A stretch of 64,000 bases of DNA from Prosapia bicincta (Eukaryota; Arthropoda; Insecta; Hemiptera; Cercopidae): assembly GCA_036971475.1 (NCBI GenBank), contig JBAIZL010000007.1, positions 29,396,447-29,460,446 of the forward strand. The letters are read 5' to 3'. Made by a program: the position numbers and the translations under genes. A model generated the notes under the pieces. That model was not told the DNA's origin and did not search any database. It saw only the letters and a program-made list of their open reading frames with translations. Shown one piece after another: positions 41,310-54,236 of the stretch; positions within the stretch are counted from its first letter, which is position 1, and every line of letters begins with the position of its first letter.

Positions 41310-41887
41310 CTACCTCTTGATGACGTAATCATGTGATGCCTACAGAAAACGTGTTTAGATTTATTATAACCTCAAAAGACCAAACAGAGCTGAAGGGTTT
41401 GTAGAGCCCCCATAATTTTGAAGGCTGAGGATGAGATAACCTCTAGATGCTTGTCTACCTCTTGATGACGTAATCATGTGATGCATACAGAAAACGTGTG
41501 TGGATTTATTATAATCTCAAAAACCAAACAGAGCTTAAGTGTTTGTAGAGCACCCATAATTAGGAAGGCTGAGGACGAGATAACCTCTAGATGCTTGTCT
41601 ACCTCTTGATGACGTAATCATGTGATGCCTACAGAAAACGTGTTTAGATTTATTATAACCTCAAAAAACCAAACAGAGCTGAAGGGTTTGTAGAGCCCCC
41701 ATAATTGGGAAGGCTGAGGATGAGATAACCTCTAGATGCTTGTCTACCTCTTGATGACGTAATCATGTGATGCATACAGAAAACGTGTGTGGATTTATTA
41801 TAATCTCAAAAACCAAACAGAGCTTAAGTGTTTGTAGAGCACCCATAATTAGGAAGGCTGAGGACGAGATAACCTCTAGATGCTTGT
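41310..41887 (+). repeat. Two-monomer tandem duplication (289 bp x 2)
   Basis: The pair gagccccc monomer plus attagg monomer occurs twice with spacing 289 (tataacctc at 41,366 and 41,655; attagg at 41,559 and 41,848). The first copy has gathered ctcaaaagacc and cataattttgaagg. Limits are approximate. Confidence 0.75.
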
Positions 41888-42202
41888 CTACTTCTTGATA
41901 ACGTAATCATGTGATGCCTACAGAAAACGTGTTTAGATTTATTATAATCTCATAAAAGAGCTGAAGTGTTTCTAAAGCACTCATAATAGAGAAGGCTGAG
42001 GTCGAGATAACCTCTAGATGCTTTTATACCTCTTAATGACGTAATCATGTGATGCCTACAGAAAACGTGTTTAGATTTTTTATAATCTCAAAAAACCATA
42101 CACAGCTTAAGGGTTTCTAGAGCACCCATGATTGGAAGGCTGATGACGAGCTAACCTCTACATGCTTGTCTACCTCTTGATGACATAATCGTGTGATGCC
42201 TA

Positions 42203-43070
42203 CTGAAAACGTGTTTGAATTTATTATAATCTCAAAAAACCAAACAGAGCTGAATGGTTTGAGGGGCACCCATAATTGGGAAGGCTGAGGACGAGATAAC
42301 CTCTATATGCATGTCTACCTCCTGATGACGTAATTATGGGACGTCTACAGAAAACGTGTTTGAATTTATTATAATTTCAAAAAACCTCACAGAGCTGAAG
42401 GGTTTGTAGAGCACTCATAATTGGGAAGGCTGAGGACGAGATAACCTCTAGATGCTTGTTTACCTCTTGATGGCGTAATCATGGGACGTCTACAGAAAAC
42501 CTGTTTGGATTTATTATAATCTCAACAAACCATACAGAGCTTAAAGGTCTGTAAAGCACTCATAATTGGGAAGGCTGAGGATGAGATAACCTCTAGATGC
42601 TTGTCTACATCTTGATGACGTAATCATGTGATGGCTACAGAAAACGTGTTTGGATTTATTATAATCTCAAAAACCAAACAGAGCTGAAGGGTTTGTAGAG
42701 CACCCATAATTGGGAAGGCTGAGGATGAGATAACCTCTAGATGCTTGTCTACCTCTTGATGACGTAATCATGTGATGGCTATAGAAAACGTGTTTGGATT
42801 TATTATAATCTCAAAAACCAAACAGAGCTGAAGGGTTTGTAGAGCACCCATAATTGGGAAAGCTGAGGACGAGATCACCTCTATATGCATGTCAACCTCT
42901 TGATGACGTAATTATGGGACGTCTACAGAAAACGTTTTTGAATTTTCTATAGACTCAATAAAACAAACAGAGCTGAAGGGTTTGTAGAGCACTCATAATT
43001 GGGAAGGCTGAGGACGAGATGACCTATAGATGCTTGTCTACCTCTTGATGACGTAATCATGTTATGCCTA
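42203..43070 (+). repeat. Six extra monomers in U3 relative to U2
   Basis: The U2/U3 offset rises from 7,212 to 8,080 here, a gain of 868 bp or six monomers. The segment (actgaaaac, aatggtttgagggg, ggcgtaatcat, cagaaaacctg, atggctatag) resembles 56.0-56.7 kb and is repeated from 62,759, so it was kept and copied as a block. Confidence 0.75.
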
Positions 43071-46000
43071 CAGAAAACGTGTTTGGATATATTATAATCT
43101 CAAAAACCAAACAGAGCTGAAGAGTTTGTAGAGCACCCATAATTGGGAAAGCTGAGGACGAGATCACCGCCATATGCATGTCTACCTCTTGATGACGTAA
43201 TTATGGGACGTCTACAGAAAACGTTTTTGAATTTTTTATAATCTCAATAAAACAAACAGAGCTGACGGGTTTGTAGAGCACTCATAATTGAGAAGGCTGA
43301 GGACGAGGTAACCTCTAGATGCTTGTCTACCTCTTGATGACGTAATTATGGTATGCCTACAGAAAACGTGTTTGGATTTACTATAACCTCAAAAACCATA
43401 CTGAGCTTAAAGGTTTGTAAAGCACTCATAATTGGGAAGGCTGAGGACGAGATAACCTCTAGATGCTTGTTTACCTCTTGATGGCGTAATCATGGGACGT
43501 CTACAGAAAACGTGTTTGGATTTATTATAATCGCAACAAACTATACAGAGCTTAAAGGTCTGTAAAGCACTCATAATTGCGAAGGCTGAGGACGAGATAA
43601 CCTCTAGTTGCTTATCTACCTCTTGATGACGTAATCATTGGATGCCTACAGAAAACGTGTTTAGATTTATCATAATCTCAAAAAACCATACACAGCTTAA
43701 GGGTTTGTAGAGCACCCATAATTGGAAGGCTGAGGACGAGCTAACCTCTACATGCTTGTCTACCTCCTGATGACGTAATTATGGGACGTCTACAGAAAAC
43801 GTGTTTTTAATTTATTATAATCTCAACAAACTATTCAGAGCTTAAAGGTCTGTAAAGCACTCATAATTGCGAAGGCTGATGACGAGATAACCTCTAAATG
43901 CTTATCTACCTCTTGATGACGTAATCATTGGATGCCTACAGAAAACCTGTTTAGATTTATTATAATCTCAAAAAACCAAACAGAGCTGAAGGGTTTGTAG
44001 AGAACCCATAATTGGGAAGGCTGAGAATGAGATAACCTCTAGATACTTGTCTACCTCTTGATGACGTAATCATTTTATGCCTACAGAAAACGTGTTTGGA
44101 TTTATTATAATCTCAAAAACCAAACAGAGCTGAAGGGTTTGTAGAGCACCCATAATTGGGAAAGCTGAGGACGAGATCACCTCTATATGCATGTCTACCT
44201 CTTGATGACGTAATTATGGGACGTCTACAGAAAACGTTTTTGAATATTTTATAATCTCAATAAAACAAACAGAGCTGAAGGGTTTGTAGAGCACTCATAA
44301 TTGGGAAGGCTGAGGACGAGATAACCTCTAGATGCTTGTCTACCTCTTGATGACGTAATCATGTTATGCCTACAGAAAACGTGTTTGGATTTATTATAAC
44401 CTTAAAAAACATACTGACCTTAAAGGTTTGTAAAGCACTCATAATTGGGAAGGCTGAGGACGAGATAACCTCTAGATGCTTGTCTACCTCTTGATGACGT
44501 AATTATGGGACGTCTACAGAAAACGTGTTTGAATTTATTATATTCTCAAAAAACTAAACAGAGCTGAAGGGTTTGTAGAGGACTCATAATTAAGAAGGCT
44601 GAGGACGAGATAACCTCTAGATGGTTTTATACCTCTTATTGACGTAATCATGTGATGCCTACAGAAAACGTGTTTAGTATTATTATAATCTCAAAAAACC
44701 ATACAGAGCTTAAGGGTTTGTAGAGCACCCATAATTGGAAGGCTGAGGACGAGGTAACCTCTACATGCTTGTCTACCTTTTGATGACATAATCGTGTGAT
44801 GCCTACAGAAAACGTGTTTGAATTTATTATAATCTCAAAAAACCAAACAGAGCTGAATGGTTTGTAGGGCACCCATAATTGGGAAGGCTGAGGACGAGAT
44901 AACCTCTATATGCATGTCTACCTCCTGATGACGTAATTATGGAACGTCTACAAAAAACGTGTTAGAATTGTTTATAATTTCAGAAAACCTCACACAGCTG
45001 AAGGGTTTGTAGGGCACTCATAATTGGGAAGGCTGAGTATGAGATAACCTCTAGATGCTTGTTTACCTCTTGATGGCGTAATCATGGGACGTCTACAGAA
45101 AACGTGTTTGGATTTATTATAATCGCAACAAACTATACAGAGCTTAAAGGTCTGTAAAGCACTCATAATTGCGAAGGCTGAGGACGAGATAACCTCTAGT
45201 TGCTTATCTACCTCTTGATGACGTAATCATTGGATGCCTACAGAAAACGTGTTTAGATTTCTCATAATCTCAAAAAACCGTACACAGCTTAAGGGTTTGT
45301 AGAGCACCCATAATTGGAAGGATGAGGACGTGCAAACCTCTACATGCTTGTCTACCTCCTGATGACGTAATTATGGGACGTCTACAGAAAACGTGTTTGA
45401 ATTTATTATAATTTCAGAAAACCTCACAGAGCTGAAGGGTTTGTAGAGCACTCATAATTGGGAAGGCTGAGAACGAGATAACCTCTAGATGCTTGTTTAC
45501 GTCTTGATGGCGTAATCATGGGACGTCTACAGAAAACGTGTTTTTAATTTATTATAATCTCAACAAACTATTCAGAGCTTAAAGGTCTGTAAAGCACTCA
45601 TAATTGCGAAGGCTGAGGACGAGATAACCTCAAAATGCTTATCTACCTCTTGATGACGTAATCATTGGATGCCTACAGAAAACGTGTTTAGATTTATTAT
45701 AATCTCAAAAAACCAAACAGAGCTGAAGGGTTTTTAGAGAACCCATAATTGGGAAGGCTGAGGATGAGATAACCTCTAGATGCTTGTCTACCTCTTGATG
45801 ACGTAATCATTTTATGCCTACAGAAAACGTGTTTGGATTTATTATAATCTCAAAAACCAAACAGAGCTGAAGGGTTTGTAGAGCACCCATAATTGGGAAA
45901 GCTGAGGACGAGATCACCTCTATATGCATGTCTACCTCTTGATGACGTAATTATGGGACGTCTACAGAAAACGTTTTTGAATTTTTTATAATCTCAATAA

Positions 46001-46490
46001 AACAAACAGAGCTGAAGGGTTTGTAGAGCACTCATAATTGGAAAGGCTGAGGACGAGATAACCTCTAGATGCTTGTCTACCTCTTGATAACGTAATCATG
46101 TTATGCCTACAGAAAACGTGTTTGGATTTATTATAACCTCAAAAAACCATACTGACCTTAAAGGTTTGTAAAGCACTCATAATTGGGAAGGCTGAGGACG
46201 AGATAACCTCTAGATGCTTGTCTACCTCTTGATGACGTAATTATGGGACGTCTACAGAAAACGTGTTTGAATCTATTATATTCTCAAAAAACTAAACAGA
46301 GCTGAAGGGTTTGTAGAGCACTCATAATTGGGAAGGCTGAGGACGAGATAACCTCTAGATGCTTTTCTACCTCTTGATGACGTAATCATGTGATGCCTAC
46401 AGAAAACGTGTTTGGATTTATTATAATCTCAAAAACCAAACAGAGCTTAAGGGTTTGTAGAGCACCCATAATTGGGAAGGCTGAGGATGA

Positions 46491-47218
46491 GATAACCTCT
46501 AGATGCTTGTCTACCTCTTGATGAAGTAATCATGTGATGCCTACAGAAAACGTGTTTGGATTTATTATAATCTCAAAAACCAAACAGAGCTTAAGGGTTT
46601 GTAGAGCACCCATAATTGGAAGGCTGAGGACGAGCTAACCTCTACATGATTGTCTACCTCTTGATGACATAATCGTGTGATGCCTAAAGAAATCGTGTTT
46701 GAATGTATTATATTTTTAAAAAACCAAACAGAGCTGAATGGTTTGAGGGGCACCCATAATTGGGAAGGCTGAGGACGAGATAACCTCTATATGCATGTCT
46801 ACCTCCTGATGACGTAATTGGGGACGTCTACAGTAAACGTGTTTGAATTTATTATAATTTCAAAAAACCTCACAGAGCTGAAGGGTTTGTAGAGCACTCA
46901 TAATTGGGAAGGCTGAGGACGAGATAACCTCTAGATGCTTGTTTACCTCTTGATGGCGTAATCATGGGACGTCTACAGAAAACGTGTTTGGATTTATTAT
47001 GATCTCAACAAACCATACAGAGCTTAAAGTTCTGTAAAGCACTCATAATTGGGAAGGCTGAGGATGTGATAACCTCTAGATGCTTGTCTACCTCTTGATT
47101 TCGTAATCATGTGATGGCTACAGAAAACGTGTTTGGATTTATTATAATCTCAAAAACCAAACAGAGCTGAAGGGTTTGTAGAGCACCCATAATTGGGAAA
47201 GCTGAGGAGGAGATCACC
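46491..47218 (+). repeat. Diverged bridge between U3 and the second superrepeat
   Basis: Five monomers carry many private changes: gatgaagtaatcatgtg, cctaaagaaatcgtg, gaatgtattatattttt, gacgtaattggggacg, acagtaaacg, ttatgatctc, gatgtgataacc and cttgatttcgtaatc. Their order resembles 42.2-42.6 kb. The last monomer is like 20,210-20,285 (aggaggagatcacc) and switches at about 47,219 into A4 sequence. Confidence 0.7.
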
Positions 47219-48686
47219 TCTATATGCATGTCTACCTCTTAAAGACGTAATCATGTGACGCTTACAAAAAACGTATTTGGATTTATTAATAATCTCAAAA
47301 AACCAAACAGAGCTGAAGGGTTTGTAGAGCACTCATAATTGGGAAGGCTGAGGACGAGATAACCTCTATATGCATGTCAACCTCTTGATGACGTAATTAT
47401 GGGACGTCTACAAAAAACGTTTTTGAATTTTTTATAATCTCAATAAAACAAACAGAGCTGATGGGTTCGTAGAGCACTCATAATTGGGAAGGCTAAGGAC
47501 GAGATAACCTCTAGATGCTTGTCTACCTCTTGATGACGTAATCATGTTATGCCTACAGAAAAAGTGTTTGGATTTATTATAACCTCAAAAAACCATACAT
47601 AGCTTAAGGGTTTGTAGAGCACTCATAATTGGGAAGGCTGATGACGAGATAACCTCTATATGCTTGTCTACCTCTTGATGACGTAATCATGTGAGGCCTA
47701 CAGAGAACGTATTTGGATTTATTATAATCACAAAAAACCAAATAGAGCTGAAGGGTTTGTAGAGCACCCATAATTGGGAAGGCTGAGGACGAGATAACCT
47801 CTATATGCATGTCTACCTCTTAAAGACGTAATCATGTGATGCCTACAGAAAACGTATTTGGATTTATAATAATCTCAAAAAACCAAACAGAGCTGAAGAG
47901 TTTGTATAGCACTCATAATTGGGAAGGCTGAGGACGAGATAACCTCTATATGCATGTCTAGCTCTTGATGACGTAATTATGGGACGTCTATAGAAAACGT
48001 GTTTGAATTTATTATATTTTCAAAAAACCTCACAGAGCTGAAGGGTTTGTAGAGCACTCATAATTGGGAAGGCTGAGGACGAGATAACCTCTAGATGCTT
48101 GTTTACCTCTTGATGGCGTAATCATGGGACGTCTACAGAAAACGTGTTTGAATTTATTATAATCTCAACAAACTATACAGAGCTTAAAGGTCTGTAAAGC
48201 ACTCATAATTGCGAAGGCTGAGGACGAGATAACCTCTAGATGCTTATCTACCTCTTGATGACGTAATCGTGTGATGCCTACAGAATACGGGTTTAGATTT
48301 ATTATAATCTCATAAAGTAGCTGAAGGGTTTGTAAAGCACTCATAATTGGGAAGGCTGAGGACGAGATAACCTCTAGATGCTTTTATACCTCTTAATGAC
48401 GTAATCATGTGATGCCTACAGAAAACGTATTTAGATTTATTATAATCTCAAAAAACCATACACAGCTTAAGGGTTTGTAGAGCACCCATAATTGGAAGGC
48501 TGAGAACGAGCTAACCTCTACATGCTTGTCTACCTCTTGATGACATAATCGTGTGATGCCTACAGAAAACGTGTTTGGATTTATTATAATCTCAAAAAAC
48601 CAAACAGAGCTGAATGGTTTGAGGGGCACCCATAATTGGGAAGGCTGAGGATGAGATAACTTCTATATGCATGTCTACCTCCTGAT

Positions 48687-48698
48687 GACGTACGTACT
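48687..48698 (+). repeat. acgt expansion (5 of 6)
   Basis: It is the same variant in the second superrepeat, 35,451 bp after locus 2. Confidence 0.85.
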
Positions 48699-48918
48699 TA
48701 TGGGACGTCTACAGAAAACTTTTTTGAATTTATTATAATTTCAAAAAACCTCACAGAGCTGAAGGGTTTGTAGAGCACCCATAATTGGGAAGGCTGAGGA
48801 TGAGATAACCTCTAGATGCTTGTCTACCTCTTGATGACGTAATCATGTGATGCATACAGAAAACGTGTGTGGATTTATTATAATCTCAAAAACCAAACAG
48901 AGCTTAAGGGTTTGTAGA

Positions 48919-49056
48919 GCACCCATAATTAGGAAGGCTGAGGACGAGATAACCTCTAGATGCTTGTCTACTTCTTGATAACGTAATCATGTGATGCCTA
49001 CAGAAAACGTGTTTAGATTTATTATAATCTCATAAAAGAGCTGAAGTGTTTGTAAA
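48919..49056 (+). repeat. 138-bp deletion monomer (cataaaagagct type)
   Basis: The next gcac is 138 bp away. The loss of 7 bp lies after the A-tract: ctcataaaagagctg stands where ctcaaaaaaccaaacagagctg is usual. This copy also has attaggaagg and tacttcttgataacg. Dozens of copies of the same short form occur, including the variant cataaagtagctg (for example 3,048-3,185), so one deletion event was amplified with the array. Confidence 0.85.
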
Positions 49057-50990
49057 GCACTCATAATTGGGAAGGCTGAGGACGAGATAACCTCTAGATG
49101 CTTTTATACCTCTTAATAACGTAATCATGTGATGCCTACAGAAAACGTGTTTATATTTTTTATATTCTCAAAAAACCATACACAGCTTAAGGGTTTGTAG
49201 AGCACCCATAATTGGAAGGCTGAGGACGAGCTAACCTCTACATGCTTGTCTACCTCTTGATGACATAACGTGTGATGCCTACTGAAAACGTGTTTGAATT
49301 TATTATAATCTCAAAAAACCAAACAGAGCTGAATGGTTTGAGGGGCACCCATAATTGGGAAGGCTGAGGACGAGATAACCTCTATATGCATGTCTACCTC
49401 CTGATGACGTAATTATGGCACGTCTACAGAAAACGTGTTTGAATTTATTATAATTTCAAAAAATCTCACAGAGCTGAAGGGTTTGTAGAGCACTCATAAT
49501 TGGGAAGGCTGAGGACGAGATAACCTCTAGATGCTTGTTTATTTCTTGATGAAGTAATCATGGGACGTCTACAGAAAACCTGTTTGGATTTATTATAATC
49601 TCAACAAACCATACAGAGCTTAAAGGTCTGTAAAGCACTTATAATTGGGAAGGCTGAGGATGAGATAACCTCTATATGCTTGTCTACCTCTTGATGACGT
49701 AATCATGTGATGGCTACAGAAAACGTGTTTGGATTTATTATAATCTCAAAAACCAAACAGAGCTGAAGGGTTTGTAGAGCACCCATAATTGGGAAGGCTG
49801 AGGATGAGATAACCTCTAGATGCTTGTCTACCTCTTGATGACGTAATCATGTGATGGCCACAGAAAACGTGTTTGGATTTATTATAATCTCAAAAACCAA
49901 ACAGAGCTGAAGGGTTTGTAGAGCAGTCATAATTGGGAAAGCTGAGGACGAGATCACCTCTATATGCATGTCTACCTGTTGTTGACGTAATTATGGGACT
50001 TCTACAGAAAACGTTTTTGAATTTTTTATAATCTCAATAAAACAAACAGAGCTGAAGGGTTTGTAGAGCACTCATAATTGGGAAGGCTGAGGACGAGATA
50101 ACCTCTAGATGCTTGTCTACCTCTTGATGACGTAATCATGTTATGCCTACAGAAAACGTGTTTGGATTTATTATAACCTCAAAAAACCATACTGAGCTTA
50201 AAGGTTTGTAAAGCACTCATAATTGGGAAGGCTGAGGACGAGATAACATCTAGATGCTTGTCTACCTCTTGATGACGTAATTATGGGACGTCTACAGAAA
50301 ACGTGTTTGAATTTATTATATTCTCAAAAAACAAAACAGGGCTGAAGGGTTTGTAGAGCACTCATAATTGGGAAGGCTGAGGTTGAGATAACCTCTATAT
50401 GCTTGTCTATTTCTTGTTGACGTAATCATGTGATGCCTACAGAAAACGTGTTTAGATTTATTATAATCTCAAAAAACCAAACAGAGCTGAAGGGTTTGTA
50501 GAGCACCCATAATTGGGAAGGCTGAGGATGAGATAACCTCTAGATGCTTGTCTACCTCTTGATGACGTAATCATGTGATGCCTACAGAAAACGTGTTTAT
50601 ATTTATTATAATCTCATAAAAGAGCTGAAGGGTTTGTAAAGCACTCATAATTGGGAAGGCTGAGGACGAGATAACCTCTAGATGCTTTTATACCTCTTAA
50701 TGACGTAATCATGTGATGCCTACAGAAAACGTGTTTAGATTTATTATAATCTCAAAGAACCATACACAGCTTAAGGGTTTGTAGAGCACCCATAATTGGA
50801 AGGCTGAGGACGAGCTAACCTCTACATGCTTGTCTACCTCTTGATGACATAATCGTGTGATGCCTACAGAAAACGTGTTTGGATTTATTATAATCTCAAA
50901 AAACCAAACAGAGCTGAATGGTTTGAGGGGCACCCATAATTGGGAAGGCTGAGGATGAGATAACTTCTATATGCATGTCTACCTCCTGAT

Positions 50991-51002
50991 GACGTACGTA
51001 CT
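50991..51002 (+). repeat. acgt expansion (6 of 6)
   Basis: It is the same variant, 35,451 bp after locus 3. Confidence 0.85.
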
Positions 51003-52240
51003 TATGGGACGTCTACAGAAAACTTTTTTGAATTTATTATAATTTCAAAAAACCTCACAGAGCTGAAGGGTTTGTAGAGCACTCATAATTGGGAAGGCTG
51101 AGGACGAGATAACCTCTAGATGCTTGTTTACCTCTTGATGGCGTAATCATGGGACGTCTACAGAAAGCGTGTTTGGATTTATTATAATCTCAACTAACCA
51201 TACAGAGCTTAAAGGTCTGTAAAGCACTCATAATTGGGAAGGCTGAGGATGAGATAACCTCTAGATGCTTGTCTACCTCTTGATGACGTAATCATGTGAT
51301 GGCTACAGAAAACGTGTTTGGATTTATTATAATCTCAAAAACCAAACAGAGCTGAAGGGTTTGTAGAGCACCCATAATTGGGAAAGCTGAGGACGAGATC
51401 ACCTCTATATGCATGTCTACCTCTTGATGACGTAATTATGGGACGTCTACAGAAAACGTTTTTGAATTTTTTATAGTCTCAATAAAACAAACAGAGCTGA
51501 AGGGTTTGTAGAGCACTCATAATTGGGAAGGCTGAGGACGAGATGACCTCTAGATGCTTGTCTACCTCTTGATGACGTAATCATGTTATGACTACAGAAA
51601 ACGTGTTTGGATTTATTATAATCTCAAAAACCAAACAGAGCTGAAGGGTTTGTAGAGCACTCATAATTGGGAAAGCTGAGGACGAGATCACCTCTATATG
51701 CATGTCTACCTCTTGATGACGTAATTATGGGACGTCTACAGAAAACGTTTTTGAATTTTTTATAGTCTCAATAAAACAAACAGAGCTGAAAGGTTTGTAG
51801 AGCACTCATAATTGGGAAGGCTGAGGAAGAGATGACCTCTAGATGCTTGTCTACCTCTTGATGACGTAATCATGATATGACTACAGAAAACGTGTTTGGA
51901 TTTATTATAATCTCAAAAACCAAACAGAGCTGAAGAGTTTGTAGAGCACTCATAATTCGGAAGGCTGAGAACTCGATAACCTCTAGATGCTTGTCTACCT
52001 CTTGATGACGTAATTATGGGACGTCTACAGAAAACGTGTTTAGATTTATTATAATCTCATAAAAGAGCTGAAGGGTTTGTAAAGCACTCATAATTGTAAA
52101 GGCTGAGGACGAGATAACCTCTAGATGCTTTTATACCTCTTAATGACGTAATCATGTAATGCCTACAGAAAACGTGTTTAGATTTATTATAATCTCAAAA
52201 AACCATACACAGCTTAAAGGTTTGTAGAGCACCCATAATT

Positions 52241-53832
52241 GGAAGGCTAAGGACGAGATAACCTCAATATGCATGTCTACCTCCTGATGACGTAATTATG
52301 GGACGTCTACAGAAAACGTGTTTGAATTTATTATAATCTCAAAAAACCAAACAGAGCTGAATGGTTTGTAGGGCACCCATAATTGGGAAGGCTGAGAACT
52401 AGATAACCTCTAGATGCTTGTTTACCTCTTGATGGCGTAATCATGGGACGTCTACAGAAAACGTGTTTGGATTTATTATAATCTCAACAAACTATACAGA
52501 GCTTAAAGGTCTGTAAAGCACTCATAATTGCGAAGGCTGAGGACGAGATAACCTCTAGATGCTTATCTACCTCTTGATGACGTAATCATTGGATGCCTAC
52601 AGAAAACGTGTTTAGATTTATTATAATCTCAAAAAACCAAACAGAGCTGAAGGGTTTGTAGAGCACCCATAATTGGGAAGGCTGAGGATGAGATAACCTC
52701 TAGATGCTTGTCTACCTCTTGATGACGTAATCATTTTATGCCTACAGAAAACGTGTTTGGATTTATTATAATCTCAAAAACCAAACAGAGCTGAAGGGTT
52801 TGTAGAGCACCCATAATTGGGAAAGCTGAGGAGGAGATCACCTCTATATGCATGTCTACCTCTTGATGACGTAATTATGGGACGTCTACAGAAAACGTTT
52901 TTGAATTTTTTTTAATCTCAATAAAACAAACAGAGCTGAAGGGTTTGTAGAGCACTCATAATTGGGAAGGCTGAGGACGAGATAAACTCTAGATGCTTGT
53001 CTACCTCTTGATGACCTAATCATGTTATGCCTACAGAAAACGTGTTTGGATTTATTATAACCTCAAAAAACCATACTGAGCTTAAAGGTTTGTAAAACAC
53101 TCATAATTGGGAAGGCTGAGGACGAGATAACCTCTAGATGCTTGTCTACCTCTTGATGACGCAATTATGGGACGTCTACAGAACACGTGTTTGAATTTGT
53201 TATATTCTCAAAAAACGAAACAGAGCTGAAGGGTTTGTAGGGCACTCATAATTGGGAAGGCTGAGGACGAGATAACCTCTATATGCTTGTCTATTTCTTG
53301 TTGACGTAATCATGTGATGCCTACAGAAAACGTGTTTAGATTTATTATAACCTCAAAAAACCAAACAGAGCTGAAGGGTTTGTAGAGCACCCATAATTGG
53401 GAAGGCTGAGGATGAGATAACCTCTAGATGATTGTCTACCTCTTGATGACGTAAACATGTGATGCATACAGAAAACGTGTGTGGATTTATTATCATCTCA
53501 AAAACCAAACAGAGCTTAAGGGTTTGTAGAGCACCCATAATTAGGAAGGCTGAGGACGAGATAACCTCTAGATGCTTGTCTACTTCTTGATAACGTAATC
53601 ATGTGATGCCTACAGAAAACGTGTTTAGATTTATTATAATCTCAAAAAACCATACACAGCTTAAAGGTTTGTAGAGCACCCATAATTGGAAGGCTGAGGA
53701 CGAGCTAACCTCTACATGCTTGTCTACCTTTTGATGACATAATCGTGTGATGCCTACAGAAAACGTGTTTGAATTTATTATAATCTCAAAAAACCAAACA
53801 GAGCTGAAGGGTTTGTAGGGCACCCATAATTG
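52241..53832 (+). repeat. C-like unit C'1 (1,592 bp)
   Basis: The strings aaggacgagataacctc at 52,249 and aaactatac at 52,489 return at 53,841 and 54,081, a period of 1,592. The unit matches C1 at offset 32,568 and then 32,430 because one 138-bp monomer of the signature cassette is absent at about 53,640. Confidence 0.8.
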
Positions 53833-54236
53833 GGAAGGCTAAGGACGAGATAACCTCAATATGCATGTCTACCTCCTGATGACGTAATTATGGGACGTCT
53901 ACAGAAAACGTGTTTGAATTTATTATAATCTCAAAAAACCAAACAGAGCTGAATGGTTTGTAGGGCACCCATAATTGGGAAGGCTGAGAACAAGATAACC
54001 TCTAGATGCTTGTTTACCTCTTGATGGCGTAATCATGGGACGTCTACAGAAAACGTGTTTGGATTTATTATAATCTCAACAAACTATACAGAGCTTAAAG
54101 GTCTGTAAAGCACTCATAATTGCGAAGGCTGAGGATGAGATAACCTCTAGATGCTTGTCTACCTCTTGATGACGTAATCATGTGATGGCTACAGAAAACG
54201 TGTTTGGATTTATTATAATCTCAAAAACCAAACAGA
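53833..54236 (+). repeat. C-like unit C'2 (partial)
   Basis: This partial copy keeps one 145-bp monomer (the gagaacaag copy) that is missing from C2, which moves the offset from 32,430 to 32,575. After tgcgaaggct at 54,130 it joins the sequence found at 23,286. Confidence 0.75.

Larger units (their letters stand above)
40195..46490 (+). repeat. Superunit U3 (~6.3 kb, rearranged copy of U2)
   Basis: U3 begins in the middle of the unit, at the ggttttattataatc monomer (40,188 matches 25,448). It then follows U2 at offsets 7,068, 7,212, 8,080 and 7,935. Markers include gaaacgttttt at 41,2xx, catgattgg at 42,127, tgagaagg with gaggtaacc at 43,3xx, aatcgcaac at 45,121, and aggatgaggacgtgc at about 45,318. 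It ends near 46,490, where ggctgaggatgag stands in place of the gatggttttatac monomer of U2. Confidence 0.8.
11770..47220 (+). repeat. Candidate ~35.45-kb superrepeat, first full copy
   Basis: The sequence starting at tatatgcatg in 11,770 is found again at 47,221. Markers confirm the offset of 35,451: gacgtacgt 13,236/48,687, gacataacg 13,811/49,262, gacgtacgt 15,540/50,991, attagg 13,477/48,928. Beyond 52,240 the order of higher-level blocks is still the same, with offsets reduced to about 32.5 and then 30.8 kb. Only about half of a second copy fits in the window, so a true recurring period is inferred, not shown. Confidence 0.65.
47219..52240 (+). repeat. Second copy of 11,768-16,789 (A4 through B1)
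   Basis: This 5.0-kb segment repeats the A4/cassette/B1 region at a constant offset of 35,451. Scattered single-base differences exist, such as tgagaacgag near 48,502, aacgtattt at 48,426, gaaagcg at 51,165 and atgactac at 51,589. The constant offset shows no net gain or loss over 35 monomers. It ends in a class III-type attggaaggct that runs into aaggacgagataacctc. Confidence 0.85.
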
